Of a DNA stretch of 64,000 nt, positions 42,983-51,451 are shown in pieces. Position 1 is the stretch's first letter. Each line of letters begins with the position of its first letter. Below the pieces are notes generated by a model. The model did no database searches and was not told the DNA's origin. It was given only the letters and a program-made list of their open reading frames with translations. This DNA is from Mucilaginibacter pallidiroseus (GTDB lineage Bacteria > Bacteroidota > Bacteroidia > Sphingobacteriales > Sphingobacteriaceae), in contig NZ_VOEJ01000006.1 of assembly GCF_007846085.1 (NCBI RefSeq), positions 62,001-126,000 on the forward strand, in the 5' to 3' direction. Position numbers and translations under genes: made by a program.

Positions 42983-43438
42983 ATGGAAGTCTATTTTATA
43001 GTTCTGCTATTAGCTGTGCCTTTCTATTTGATTTTTAGATATTTTCTAAAAGATAAAATTAAAAGCAAAAACGTCCGCATAATTTGCACAATAGTAGCCA
43101 CCATTATAGCCGCTCCAATATTTTATATATTGGTGGCAGTAGCACTTATAATGAATTATGAGAGCTACCCGAATAGAAATTTTGATAAAGAAGCTTGGTT
43201 GAATAATAAAAATCATCGGTATGAGTACTCCGAAGATATCATACAGGACAAACTACTTATCGGTAAAACCAAAAAAGAGGTTCAAGCTTTCTTAGGGAAA
43301 GAAGGAAACTTAGAAGCGGATGATACTTGGTACTATGATTTAGGATATAAACCGGGATTGGGGAATATAGATCCAGATGTATTGATGGTCGAGTTTGTAA
43401 ATGGAGTGGCTGTTAAAGTTTCGCAATACAACACTTAA
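42983..43438 (+). CDS. Membrane-anchored hypothetical protein with BamE/SmpA-like C-terminus
   Basis: A 151-residue protein, more AT-rich than its neighbours. Two membrane helices near residues 3-20 and 33-56 are followed by a soluble part with 'LIGKTKKEVQAFLGKEG' and 'TWYYDLGYKPGLGNIDPDVL'. This is like the 'G-x-T-x-x-E-V...LG' signature of the BamE/OmlA fold. I do not recognise a specific family. It stands alone before the pepF gene. Confidence 0.65.
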   Translation: MEVYFIVLLLAVPFYLIFRYFLKDKIKSKNVRIICTIVATIIAAPIFYILVAVALIMNYESYPNRNFDKEAWLNNKNHRYEYSEDIIQDKLLIGKTKKEVQAFLGKEGNLEADDTWYYDLGYKPGLGNIDPDVLMVEFVNGVAVKVSQYNT

Positions 43439-43530
43439 ATAAGATTTAGACATTTCCGTTATTATTCCAGCCTAAAACTTTAGTGGCTTATCTGCATATT
43501 TGCATATAAGCATATCTGCACATCAATTAT

Positions 43531-45231
43531 ATGATTCATAAAAAAACACGTACCTATATCCCGGCCGATCTTGAAATTAAATGGGAAAACCTGGAACCGA
43601 TATACGCCGAACTACTACAGCGCCCTATTAACTCTGCCGCCGAGCTTGAGCAATGGCTAAAAGATGGCAGCGAATTACAGGCTGCCCTTGAAGAAGATTT
43701 TGCGTGGCGCTATATACGCATGACCTGCGATACCGCTAACGAGGAATTGCTGCAAAGCTTCCAATACTTTGCTACCGAGATAGAGCCGAAAACCGCACCG
43801 GTTAATAATGAGCTGAACAAGAAGTTAGTAGATAGCCCTTACATCAATGAGCTTGATGAGGAAAAATTCTTTATTATGCTACGCGGCGTAAAAAAAGCCC
43901 TGGAACTTTTTCGAGAAGAAAACATTCCACTCCAAACCGAGATACAGGTGGAGCAGCAAAAATACCAGTCGATAACCGGCTCCATGTCTGTGCATATTAA
44001 CGATAAAGAGTACACCCTTGAGCAGGCTTCGGTATTTTTAAAAGATGCCGACCGTAGCGTACGCCAGCAGGTTTGGGAAAAGATTACCGAACGCCGCCTG
44101 CAAGATAAAACTTTGCTCGATTCACTTTTTGATAAATTGCGCGTGCTGCGCCATGAGGTAGCCGTAAATGCAGGTTTCGAAAACTTTCGCGATTATATGT
44201 TCCAGGCCCTGGGGCGTTTCGATTATACCCCGCAAGATTGCTATGCTTTTCATGCAGCAATTGAAACCGAGGTGGTGCCTATTCTACGCGGATTTGCCGA
44301 AAAACGGCGCGAAGATCTTGGCCTTGAAACCTTAAAACCATGGGATCTGGATGTTGATCCTGCAGGTCGCGCAGCATTAAAGCCGTTTAACAACGGTAAC
44401 GAATTGATCGAAAAATCTATCCAATGCTTCAGCAACATTAACCGTTACCTGGGCGAGCGTTTGGAGATCATGAAAGATAATAACCTGTTTGATGTAGAAA
44501 GCCGCAAAGGCAAAGCACCGGGCGGTTACAACTATCCGCTGGCCGAAACAGGTGCACCATTCATTTTTATGAATTCGGCCAATACCTTTCGCGATTTAAC
44601 AACCATGGTGCATGAGGGTGGGCACGCGGTGCATACTTTTTTAACTGCCGACCTGGAGCTGAATGATTTTAAACATTGCCCAAGTGAGGTTGCCGAATTG
44701 GCATCCATGTCGATGGAGTTAATTTCTATGGATAACTGGGATGTTTATTTTGATAATGAGGAGGACCTTAAACGCGCCAAGCGTGATCAGCTTTATGACG
44801 TGCTTAAAACGTTACCCTGGGTAGCAGTGGTTGATCAGTTTCAACATTGGCTATATACCAATCCCGATCATACACCAGCCGAACGTACAGATGCATGGCT
44901 AAAAATATACGAGCCATTTGGTGCTGGCTTTGCCGACTGGAGCGAACATCGCGAGGCTGAACAGAACCTTTGGCAGAAACAACTGCATATTTTTGAGGTG
45001 CCGTTTTACTACATTGAATACGGTATGGCGCAATTGGGAGCCATTGCAGTTTGGAAAAACTACAAGGAAAACCCGGAGGAAGGGCTACAGCAATACCTGG
45101 ATGCCCTTAAATTAGGCTATACCAAAACCATAACCGAGATTTACGAAACTGCCGGTATCAAATTTGATTTCAGCGCAGCTTACGTAAAAGAGCTGGCCGA
45201 GTTTGTGAAAGCCGAATTAGATAAGATTTAA
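43531..45231 (+). CDS. M3-family oligoendopeptidase (PepF-like)
   Basis: A 566-residue cytoplasmic zinc peptidase. The zinc motif HExxH is in 'MVHEGGHAVHTFL' (about residue 360), with the third Glu ligand expected in 'EVAELASMSMELISMD' about 25 residues later. The N-terminal helical part matches PepF/M3B oligoendopeptidases, which degrade short peptides. It has its own terminator at 45241-45270. Confidence 0.93.
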   Translation: MIHKKTRTYIPADLEIKWENLEPIYAELLQRPINSAAELEQWLKDGSELQAALEEDFAWRYIRMTCDTANEELLQSFQYFATEIEPKTAPVNNELNKKLVDSPYINELDEEKFFIMLRGVKKALELFREENIPLQTEIQVEQQKYQSITGSMSVHINDKEYTLEQASVFLKDADRSVRQQVWEKITERRLQDKTLLDSLFDKLRVLRHEVAVNAGFENFRDYMFQALGRFDYTPQDCYAFHAAIETEVVPILRGFAEKRREDLGLETLKPWDLDVDPAGRAALKPFNNGNELIEKSIQCFSNINRYLGERLEIMKDNNLFDVESRKGKAPGGYNYPLAETGAPFIFMNSANTFRDLTTMVHEGGHAVHTFLTADLELNDFKHCPSEVAELASMSMELISMDNWDVYFDNEEDLKRAKRDQLYDVLKTLPWVAVVDQFQHWLYTNPDHTPAERTDAWLKIYEPFGAGFADWSEHREAEQNLWQKQLHIFEVPFYYIEYGMAQLGAIAVWKNYKENPEEGLQQYLDALKLGYTKTITEIYETAGIKFDFSAAYVKELAEFVKAELDKI

Positions 45232-45240
45232 TTACAATCA

Positions 45241-45270
45241 AGCCCTTCCCAGAAACCGGAAGGGCTTTTT
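45241..45270 (+). terminator. Terminator after the pepF-like gene
   Basis: AGCCCTTCC and GGAAGGGCT flank CAGAAACC and are followed by TTTTT. The next ATG is only 4 bp further on (45274). Confidence 0.88.
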
Positions 45271-45273
45271 AAT

Positions 45274-45777
45274 ATGAATCAAGTCATTAATTTTTTCTGG
45301 ACAATACTATGCGGCTTGCCGGTGGTTATCTTTTGGATTTTTTTTGGCGACGTACAGCTACTTATTGCTTTTCTTATAATCAGCCTGCTAAGCCTTTTTA
45401 TTCCTGCACGATTTATGCAACTGAGCAAAAAGCCGGTTTGGTACAATAAATTCGGCGTTAAAGTAACCCGCCGTTATGTGCAGCATGGCGATTGGGTAAA
45501 CAGCAGATCAAAGGTTAAAAATCCCGCTTACCGTGTAATAGCAAACCGCTCATCCGTAGGCAAATACCGTAAAATGATCAGGCTGTATGAGCGATATCAT
45601 TTCTTCTGCTTTGTACTTTTTACGCTCACATTTATCTACGCGATTGTGGGTTCACATTACACACTTGCGCCCTTTATTTTTATAGCCAATATTATATACA
45701 ATGTGATGCCGCTAATGCTTCAGCAATACAACACGGCCCGGCTTATGAAGCTAAAAAACAGTTTGGCAATTGCCTAA
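45274..45777 (+). CDS. Membrane protein, possibly CrtO-like acyltransferase family
   Basis: A 167-residue protein with about four membrane helices. It has 'KPVWYNKFGVKVTRRYV' after the first pair and 'NVMPLMLQQYNTARLMKL' near the C-terminus. The last motif resembles the C-terminal signature of glycosyl-4,4'-diaponeurosporenoate acyltransferase (CrtO) proteins. This is a weak assignment and no carotenoid genes are nearby. The ATG follows directly on the pepF terminator, so read-through or an internal promoter must supply its mRNA. Confidence 0.5.
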   Translation: MNQVINFFWTILCGLPVVIFWIFFGDVQLLIAFLIISLLSLFIPARFMQLSKKPVWYNKFGVKVTRRYVQHGDWVNSRSKVKNPAYRVIANRSSVGKYRKMIRLYERYHFFCFVLFTLTFIYAIVGSHYTLAPFIFIANIIYNVMPLMLQQYNTARLMKLKNSLAIA

Positions 45778-45835
45778 TAAACAAGTATTTAACCAATTTT
45801 TAAAACTTATAAGTGAATTTTGAGTTTTAAAATTC

Positions 45836-46492
45836 ATGAAAAAGACACTTTTAATATTAAGTGCGGTGCTGTTTTCAATATCCGGCTTCGCACAAATCAA
45901 ACCACTAACAACTGTAAAAGTTGATAGCCTGGTAAGTGTAAACCTGCCCGAAAAATATACACGTAAAGATACTTTAGGCCAAACCATATTATCAGGTAAT
46001 AGCGACTATGGTTATATGGTTGTTATACGCGCACCTAACGCCAATACCGATCCTTTGAAAAAAGAGAAGGATTTAAATAAAGTGCTTAAAGATTATATCG
46101 CAGGTATAAAAGGCCAAAGCTCGGGCGCGGCACTTAACGTGCGCGATACCACCCTGGGCCAGTTAAAGGCAAAAACATTTACACTTGAGGTAGACGAAGG
46201 CCAGGGTAAACAATACCGTAACTTCATCCTGCTTTATACGCAAGATGTTACCTACACCTTCGAGTATTATTTTGAAGCAGCCCGTGAAACGCTTATTAAG
46301 GATGAGTATAAAGCTTTCACAAGCTCAATCAAAATTTCCGACCAATTACACCGTACAGACCAGTACCTGAGCAACGCAAAAGGAATGTCGTCTGGTGCTA
46401 AAATAGGTATTTACGGCGGCGGTGCCTTGCTGCTTATCATCATTATTGCTGTTATAGTAAGCAAACGCAAAAAGCAGCAGGAAGCAGCTTAA
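45836..46492 (+). CDS. Exported hypothetical protein with C-terminal membrane anchor
   Basis: A 218-residue protein. The signal peptide 'MKKTLLILSAVLFSISGFA' is followed by Gln. A soluble alpha/beta domain occupies about residues 20-175, with 'FTLEVDEGQGKQYRNFILLY'. A membrane helix ('IGIYGGGALLLIIIIAVIV') and a 'KRKKQQEAA' tail complete it, so most of it is periplasmic. I do not recognise a family. It converges on the PAP2 gene, with a hairpin at 46506-46530. Confidence 0.6.
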   Translation: MKKTLLILSAVLFSISGFAQIKPLTTVKVDSLVSVNLPEKYTRKDTLGQTILSGNSDYGYMVVIRAPNANTDPLKKEKDLNKVLKDYIAGIKGQSSGAALNVRDTTLGQLKAKTFTLEVDEGQGKQYRNFILLYTQDVTYTFEYYFEAARETLIKDEYKAFTSSIKISDQLHRTDQYLSNAKGMSSGAKIGIYGGGALLLIIIIAVIVSKRKKQQEAA

Positions 46493-46493
46493 A

Positions 46494-47153
46494 CTATTTT
46501 TTGAGCAGCCCCCTGCACCAAAGGGGGCTGTTTATAAATGCCTTTCTATCTATAAAAGCTATCCACAAGACAGTTGTGATAGCACCCACTACTGATCCTG
46601 CCATTACATCCTCAAAAAAATGCTGGCTTAGGTACATGCGTGAATAACCTATCAGCACCGCAACAGCAAAGAGCACTAAACCCCACATTTTTTCCTGAAT
46701 AAGATAAGTGAGCGCTATTCCTGCTGAAAAGGCGGTAACCGTATGGCCCGACGGGAAGCTATGCACTTTCAGAATGTACAGATCTTTCACAAGATGTATT
46801 TTGGATAACTGATCCTGGAAATAGAGGCCGGGCCGGGGCATATCAAAAGCATACTTTAATACCTGGGCAACTAATGAACTTACTCCATAGCTGCTGGCTA
46901 ATAAAAAACCCGATCGATAGCTTTTCAAGATGGCAAGGGCTGCAGCAATTAACAATACCGTGATGCCGTCGCCGGCATAAGTTATGTATGGCATAACAAT
47001 GTCGGCAAGGTCGCTATAATGGCTGTTTACAGTAAAATATATGGTTTCGCGGCTGTAAAGGAACTTTATAACAAGGCACCCGCAAAGCACAATAATGTAA
47101 GGTAACAAAAAGTATCTGGTCCTGTAAAAAACATCGCGGGCTCCATTATTCAT
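46494..47153 (-). CDS. PAP2-superfamily phosphatase
   Basis: A 219-residue membrane enzyme from the ATG at 47153; a TTG at 47162 is less likely. The three PAP2 motifs are visible: 'KYAFDMPRPG' (K-x6-RP), 'PSGHTVTAFSAG' (PSGH) and 'SRMYLSQHFFEDVMAGSVVG' (S-R-x5-H-x3-D). About five or six helices surround them. It dephosphorylates a lipid phosphate, perhaps undecaprenyl diphosphate, phosphatidylglycerol phosphate or a lipid A group. Confidence 0.9.
   Translation of the reverse strand: MNNGARDVFYRTRYFLLPYIIVLCGCLVIKFLYSRETIYFTVNSHYSDLADIVMPYITYAGDGITVLLIAAALAILKSYRSGFLLASSYGVSSLVAQVLKYAFDMPRPGLYFQDQLSKIHLVKDLYILKVHSFPSGHTVTAFSAGIALTYLIQEKMWGLVLFAVAVLIGYSRMYLSQHFFEDVMAGSVVGAITTVLWIAFIDRKAFINSPLWCRGLLKK
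46506..46530. terminator. Hairpin at the convergent gene ends (CAGCCCCCT/AGGGGGCTG)
   Basis: A strong 9-bp stem with a short loop, followed on the plus strand by TTTAT. It lies inside the last codons of the PAP2 gene and may terminate the plus-strand gene ending at 46492. Confidence 0.6.
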
Positions 47154-47238
47154 GCGGCACAAAGTAAAGCATATCCTGTTTCAATGCAAAAAAATAGCTA
47201 TGTTTGGTATGTTTTTGCATTAACTGACCAAATAATAA

Positions 47239-48948
47239 ATGTCGAAAAGTATTTTCCGCAAAAAATCGATAGATAAAATATTGGCCGATGTTGCCAGTGG
47301 ATTTAGTGATAGCGAGCACTCGGGCGGCATCAGCCTGGCAAAGGCCCTCAATGTAACAGATTTAACTTTAATGGGTATTGCCGCAGTGGTTGGTGCGGGC
47401 ATCTTTTCAACAATTGGCGAGGCCTCATTCAACGGCGGGCCGGGCGTTACCATCTTATTTGTTTTAACGGCCATAACCTGCGGATTTTCGGCCCTTTGCT
47501 ATGCTGAGTTTGCATCGCGTATACCAGTGGCTGGCAGCGCCTACACCTATGCTTACGCGTCATTCGGCGAATTAATTGCCTGGATAATAGGCTGGGATTT
47601 GCTAATGGAATATGCTATTGGCAACATAGCGGTAGCCATTTCCTGGAGCGAATATTTTGTCAATTTGCTGGAAGGTTTTAAAATACACATGCCATCGTAC
47701 CTAACGATGGACTATTTTTCGGCATTTACCGCCCACGAAAAACTTGCGGAACTTACCGCAAGCGGCAACACGGCAGAGATAACAGACCGAATGAAGTTGG
47801 CTGCCAATGCATGGGCAACTGCGCCAGGCAGCGGCGATATCAGGTTTATCGCCAATATACCGGCGCTGCTTATAGTTATTATTATTACTTACCTAGTTTA
47901 TGTAGGCATCCGCGAAACCAAAAAGGCAACCAATGCCATGGTTTACCTTAAAATATTTATCGTTTTAGCGGTTATTGCTATCGGGTTTTTTTATGTTACA
48001 CCAGCCAACTGGCACCCGTTTTTGCCTAATGGCTTTGGCGGAGTAATGAAAGGTGTATCTGGTGTGTTTTTTGCCTACATAGGTTTCGATGCTATATCTA
48101 CCACGGCAGAGGAATGCCAGAACCCACAACGCGATCTCCCGCGCGGTATGATTTATTCTCTTATTGTTTGTACCATATTGTACATACTTATAGCTTTAGT
48201 GTTAACAGGTATGGTAAACTATAAGGAATTACAAGTGGGCGACCCGCTTGCCTTTGTGTTTGCCAAAGTGGGGCTGAATAAAATAAGCGGAATAATTTCC
48301 ATAAGCGCAGTAATTGCTACTGCCAGCGTGTTGCTGATATTCCAGTTGGGCCAACCACGTATTTGGATGAGCATGAGCCGCGACGGTTTGCTGCCGAAGG
48401 CATTTTCACGTATACACCCAAAATATCACACGCCATCATTTGCTACCATAGTAACGGGTATTGTGGTTGCCGTACCTGCTTTATTTCTTAACTTAACCGA
48501 GGTTACCAACCTTACCAGTATAGGTACATTGTTTGCGTTTGTGCTGGTTTGTGGTGGCGTACTGCTATTACCTCGCGAGGCTACCGTTAAGGGTAAATTT
48601 CAGCTGCCTTATGTCAACTCTCAGTTTATAGTACCGGTTCTGTTTATCATCGGTGTCATATTTTTTAAAGATAAAATTGGCAACCTGATATCGGGCGAGA
48701 ACGTGCATGAGCGTTTTCCATATTTCCTTTTCATCTTGTTATCGCTCACGCTAACGGTATTATCGTTTGTTAAGAAGCTGTCGCTTATCCCTGTTTTAGG
48801 GCTATTGAGCTGCTTTTACCTTATGGCCGAGTTAGAGTACCAAAGCTGGATCCGTTTCCTTGCCTGGCTCGTTATAGGCTTGGTGATCTACTTCTTTTAC
48901 GGTTACAAACATTCCGTAATGGGCAAAGAGAAAGCCATCAGAGAGTAA
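47239..48948 (+). CDS. APC-superfamily amino acid permease
   Basis: A 569-residue transporter with about 12-14 membrane helices. 'AKALNVTDLTLMGIAAVVGAGIFSTIG' (quoted in part: 'GIAAVVGAGIFSTIG') is the helix 1 signature of cationic and related amino acid transporters. 'GFDAISTTAEECQNPQRDLP' is the conserved loop of the YfnA/CAT subgroup. A long insert between helices at residues 150-200 is unusual but soluble-looking. Substrate not certain. Confidence 0.92.
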   Translation: MSKSIFRKKSIDKILADVASGFSDSEHSGGISLAKALNVTDLTLMGIAAVVGAGIFSTIGEASFNGGPGVTILFVLTAITCGFSALCYAEFASRIPVAGSAYTYAYASFGELIAWIIGWDLLMEYAIGNIAVAISWSEYFVNLLEGFKIHMPSYLTMDYFSAFTAHEKLAELTASGNTAEITDRMKLAANAWATAPGSGDIRFIANIPALLIVIIITYLVYVGIRETKKATNAMVYLKIFIVLAVIAIGFFYVTPANWHPFLPNGFGGVMKGVSGVFFAYIGFDAISTTAEECQNPQRDLPRGMIYSLIVCTILYILIALVLTGMVNYKELQVGDPLAFVFAKVGLNKISGIISISAVIATASVLLIFQLGQPRIWMSMSRDGLLPKAFSRIHPKYHTPSFATIVTGIVVAVPALFLNLTEVTNLTSIGTLFAFVLVCGGVLLLPREATVKGKFQLPYVNSQFIVPVLFIIGVIFFKDKIGNLISGENVHERFPYFLFILLSLTLTVLSFVKKLSLIPVLGLLSCFYLMAELEYQSWIRFLAWLVIGLVIYFFYGYKHSVMGKEKAIRE

Positions 48949-49014
48949 TCAGCTATATAAGATCTAAGCCGGTTTTTTTGTTTTTTGACGATGCAGAACT
49001 TGGCTTCGATTAAA

Positions 49015-50337
49015 TCAGGTTTTTTGTTTCTTCTTTTTTGCCGCGGGGAAAAGGACGTTGTTTAGGATGAGCCTATATCCGGCCGAGTTCGGGTGTAGTT
49101 TAAGATCAGTTGGCGGGTCGCCCACCTGGTGCTGGTAATCTTCTGGGTCGTGGCCGCCGTAGAAAGTCCACTGGCCCTTGCCATATTCACCGTGTATATA
49201 CCGGGCCTCGTTAGCCGTTTTCATTTCACCCATTATGGTAACGCCGGGCTTAAGTCTGTTCTTGTTATAAGCGGTGGTTAGGCCCATAAAACCCTTTATC
49301 ACTTTATCATGGTTCTGTGTAAGCATACTTGGCACCACATCCCACTTGGCCGAAAAATCGAACAGTGTAAAAAAGTCGCGTGTACGCTCAACCTGGCGGG
49401 TAGGCGTAACGTCGATATTGCTGAACTGATGCGAGCTGGGGTTCATATCCAGCGTAAAGTTCTGGAAGGCAAAAGTCTGTGTGAAATCAAGTTTTGATTG
49501 TGCTGACGGGTCAACCGGATCGCCGTCGTACATACTGGCGCAGATATCGGTGTTTGCCGCAGACAATGCAATATCAAATGTATCCGTGCCCGAGCACATG
49601 GCAAACAGGAAGCCGCCGCCGGCGCAAAAATCACGGATGTGCTGTGCTACAGCAAGTTTCATTTGCGACACCTTTTTAAAGCCAAGCTTAGCGGCAGTTG
49701 CCTTTTGTGCCTTCAGGTCGTCATTATACCATTGGGCAAACTGATAAACCGCATAAAACTTGCTGAATTGACCGGTAAAATCCTCGTGATGCAGGTGCAG
49801 CCAATCATATTTGGGCAGGTCGCCGCGTATTACTTCCCCATCGTAAATTACATCATAAGGGATTTCGGCATATTTTAAAACCATGGTAACGGCGTCGTCC
49901 CAGGGTAGCTTATTTTTGGGCGAATACACCGCCATTTTAGGCGCTTTTTCCAGCTTTACCAAATCCATGTTAACGGATGGATCGGTAACCTCGCTGATGA
50001 TCTGATTTACTTTGCCATCGGCAATTACCTCGTAACTTACACCGCGTATTTTACATTCGTCCTCGAGGCTTTTGCTGTAACCCATCATAAAACTGCCGCC
50101 CCGGTAATTGAGCAGCCAGCTGATGCTCTCGCCGTTTTTTAAGGTCCAGAAAGCGATACCATACGATTTTAAGTGGTCCTTCTGCTCCTCATCCATAGGA
50201 ATAAGGATAGAAGCGGCCCTGGTTAAGATGGGGAGAAAGCTTAAAGCTAAAAGCAGAAAAGTAAAAGCTGAAAGCTTAAAGCTAAAAGCAGAAGGCTTTG
50301 GGGTTTGCGGAAAATTTTGACTCGGTAAAATATTCAT
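49015..50337 (-). CDS. Exported class-I glutamine-amidotransferase-fold protein (often annotated asparagine synthetase B)
   Basis: A 440-residue protein with a long signal peptide at residues 1-42 whose middle part (16-35) is encoded by an AAAGC/AAAGT oligonucleotide repeat. The mature part has 'DHLKSYGIAFWTLKNGESIS', 'FCAGGGFLFAMCSGTDTFDI' (a GATase1-like nucleophile-elbow region) and 'HGEYGKGQWTFYGGHDPEDY', with a Lys-rich tail. Database entries for relatives are commonly called asparagine synthetase B, but it lacks the N-terminal Cys and the PP-loop of AsnB, so that name is probably wrong. A secreted ThuA- or GATase-like role is more likely. Confidence 0.75.
   Translation of the reverse strand: MNILPSQNFPQTPKPSAFSFKLSAFTFLLLALSFLPILTRAASILIPMDEEQKDHLKSYGIAFWTLKNGESISWLLNYRGGSFMMGYSKSLEDECKIRGVSYEVIADGKVNQIISEVTDPSVNMDLVKLEKAPKMAVYSPKNKLPWDDAVTMVLKYAEIPYDVIYDGEVIRGDLPKYDWLHLHHEDFTGQFSKFYAVYQFAQWYNDDLKAQKATAAKLGFKKVSQMKLAVAQHIRDFCAGGGFLFAMCSGTDTFDIALSAANTDICASMYDGDPVDPSAQSKLDFTQTFAFQNFTLDMNPSSHQFSNIDVTPTRQVERTRDFFTLFDFSAKWDVVPSMLTQNHDKVIKGFMGLTTAYNKNRLKPGVTIMGEMKTANEARYIHGEYGKGQWTFYGGHDPEDYQHQVGDPPTDLKLHPNSAGYRLILNNVLFPAAKKKKQKT
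50233..50292. repeat. AAAGC/AAAGT oligonucleotide repeat inside a signal-peptide coding region
   Basis: Units AAAGCTTAAAGC, AAAAGCAGAAAAGT, AAAAGCTGAAAGC and similar recur over 60 bp on the plus strand. They encode residues 16-35 of the exported GATase-like protein on the minus strand ('SAFSFKLSAFTFLLLALSFL'). Confidence 0.7.
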
Positions 50338-50399
50338 CTGCTGTTACCAAATGTAACGATTAATTGGAAATGGTATTATGGAGGGGGTATATTAGGGGT

Positions 50400-50696
50400 G
50401 TGAATCGAAAAACAATCATTATAAATGCTCTTATAGTATTAACGTATTTCCTGCTTTTATTGGTTTGGCTTTTTAATGTATCCGGCGAGGATATAGGCTT
50501 AATAGGAGCTTCGATTATATTGGGGTTTATAAATTGGGTTGTCGTTTTGGTAAAGTCTTATCGGGAACGGGACATATCGTCATTAGTTGGCTTTTGTTTA
50601 GGAGTGTTGATTTGTACTATAATATTTAAAGGGGTTGACTTCTACAAAGGGCGAACTAATAAAGCTGATGTAACGATAGGAGAATCCAAAGGGTAA
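50400..50696 (+). CDS. Small hypothetical membrane protein
   Basis: A 98-residue protein from a GTG at 50400 (an ATG at 50364 would add twelve residues, some basic). Three membrane helices are predicted ('IIINALIVLTYFLLLLVWLF', 'IGLIGASIILGFINWVVVLV' and 'SSLVGFCLGVLICTIIF'). The gene is AT-rich relative to its neighbours. I do not recognise a family; it lies between a minus-strand gene and a repeat-containing gap. Confidence 0.5.
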   Translation: MNRKTIIINALIVLTYFLLLLVWLFNVSGEDIGLIGASIILGFINWVVVLVKSYRERDISSLVGFCLGVLICTIIFKGVDFYKGRTNKADVTIGESKG

Positions 50697-50773
50697 TGTA
50701 TACAAAATGCTTAAAACATAAGCGATGAAAATAAATTTGCAACGAGTGCGCTCATTGCTACGCGTTTGCGTTA

Positions 50774-50842
50774 GGGATAGCAGCGGATACCGGCCGCGTG
50801 AATAAGGCCTGCAGGCGTATGAGCGGATAGCCCGGCCGCAGG
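50774..50842. repeat. Structured intergenic repeat with AGCGGATA-CCGGCCGC units
   Basis: Two imperfect direct copies, AGCGGATACCGGCCGC at 50782-50797 and AGCGGATAGCCCGGCCGC at 50822-50839, lie in a GC-rich island in an otherwise AT-rich 252-bp gap. They resemble known dispersed noncoding repeats near Bacteroidota genes. Confidence 0.5.
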
Positions 50843-50875
50843 AAACGCCCAACTGTTATATAATTTGCACTACCG

Positions 50876-50912
50876 CTAAGCTTTAAGCTTTTAACTTTCG
50901 GCTTTTAACTCA
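50876..50912. repeat. AAGCTTTTAACTTT-type oligonucleotide repeat before the cyclophilin gene
   Basis: CTAAGCTTTAAGCTTTTAAC followed by TTTCGGCTTTTAACT, the same unit style as at 12466-12552 and 50233-50292, ends 17 bp before the -7 element of the cyclophilin gene. Confidence 0.55.
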
Positions 50913-50928
50913 ATTTATTACCTTTGCC

Positions 50929-50936
50929 ACCTGTTT
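50929..50936 (+). promoter_or_regulatory. -7 promoter element TACCTTTG of the cyclophilin gene
   Basis: A perfect TAnnTTTG match, 12 bp before the ATG at 50949. Confidence 0.55.
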
Positions 50937-50948
50937 AAATTTATAACA

Positions 50949-51386
50949 ATGAGCAAAGCAATAATCAAAACCGAAAAAGGCGACATGACCGTAGAGTTTT
51001 ACGATCAGGATGCGCCAAATACAGTAGCTAACTTTTTAGGCTTGGCTAAGTCAGGTTTTTACGATAACGTAACCTTCCACCGTGTTATTCCTAACTTTGT
51101 GGTACAAGGCGGCGACCCGACCGGTACCGGTGCTGGTGGTTCAGGCAAACGTATCGACTGCGAGTTAACAGGCGGTAACCAATACCACGATCGTGGCGTG
51201 CTTTCAATGGCACACGCAGGCCGTAACACCGGCAGCTCACAATTTTTCATCTGCCATAGCCGCGACAATACCGCTCACCTTGACAGAAACCACACTTGCT
51301 TTGGTAAAGTGGTTGAAAACGTTGACGTTGTTGACGATATACGCGCAGGCGATAAAATTTTAGGAATAGAAGTAATTGAAGGATAG
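50949..51386 (+). CDS. Cyclophilin-type peptidyl-prolyl cis-trans isomerase
   Basis: A 145-residue cytoplasmic cyclophilin. 'TFHRVIPNFVVQGGDPTGTG' (about residues 39-58) carries the catalytic Arg and Phe residues; 'MAHAGRNTGSSQFFICHS' carries the Gln and Phe of the active site, and 'LDRNHTCFGKV' follows. It speeds prolyl isomerisation during protein folding. The DUF5606 gene follows after 65 bp. Confidence 0.95.
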   Translation: MSKAIIKTEKGDMTVEFYDQDAPNTVANFLGLAKSGFYDNVTFHRVIPNFVVQGGDPTGTGAGGSGKRIDCELTGGNQYHDRGVLSMAHAGRNTGSSQFFICHSRDNTAHLDRNHTCFGKVVENVDVVDDIRAGDKILGIEVIEG

Positions 51387-51451
51387 TAATTGGTTGATTG
51401 AGAGAGCAGTGAGTAGTTGCTGTCTAGTTAACTGAATCAATAAATATAATA

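Noticed and set aside
49015-50337. True asparagine synthetase B
   Set aside because: No N-terminal Cys nucleophile and no PP-loop ATPase region are visible; a signal peptide is present.
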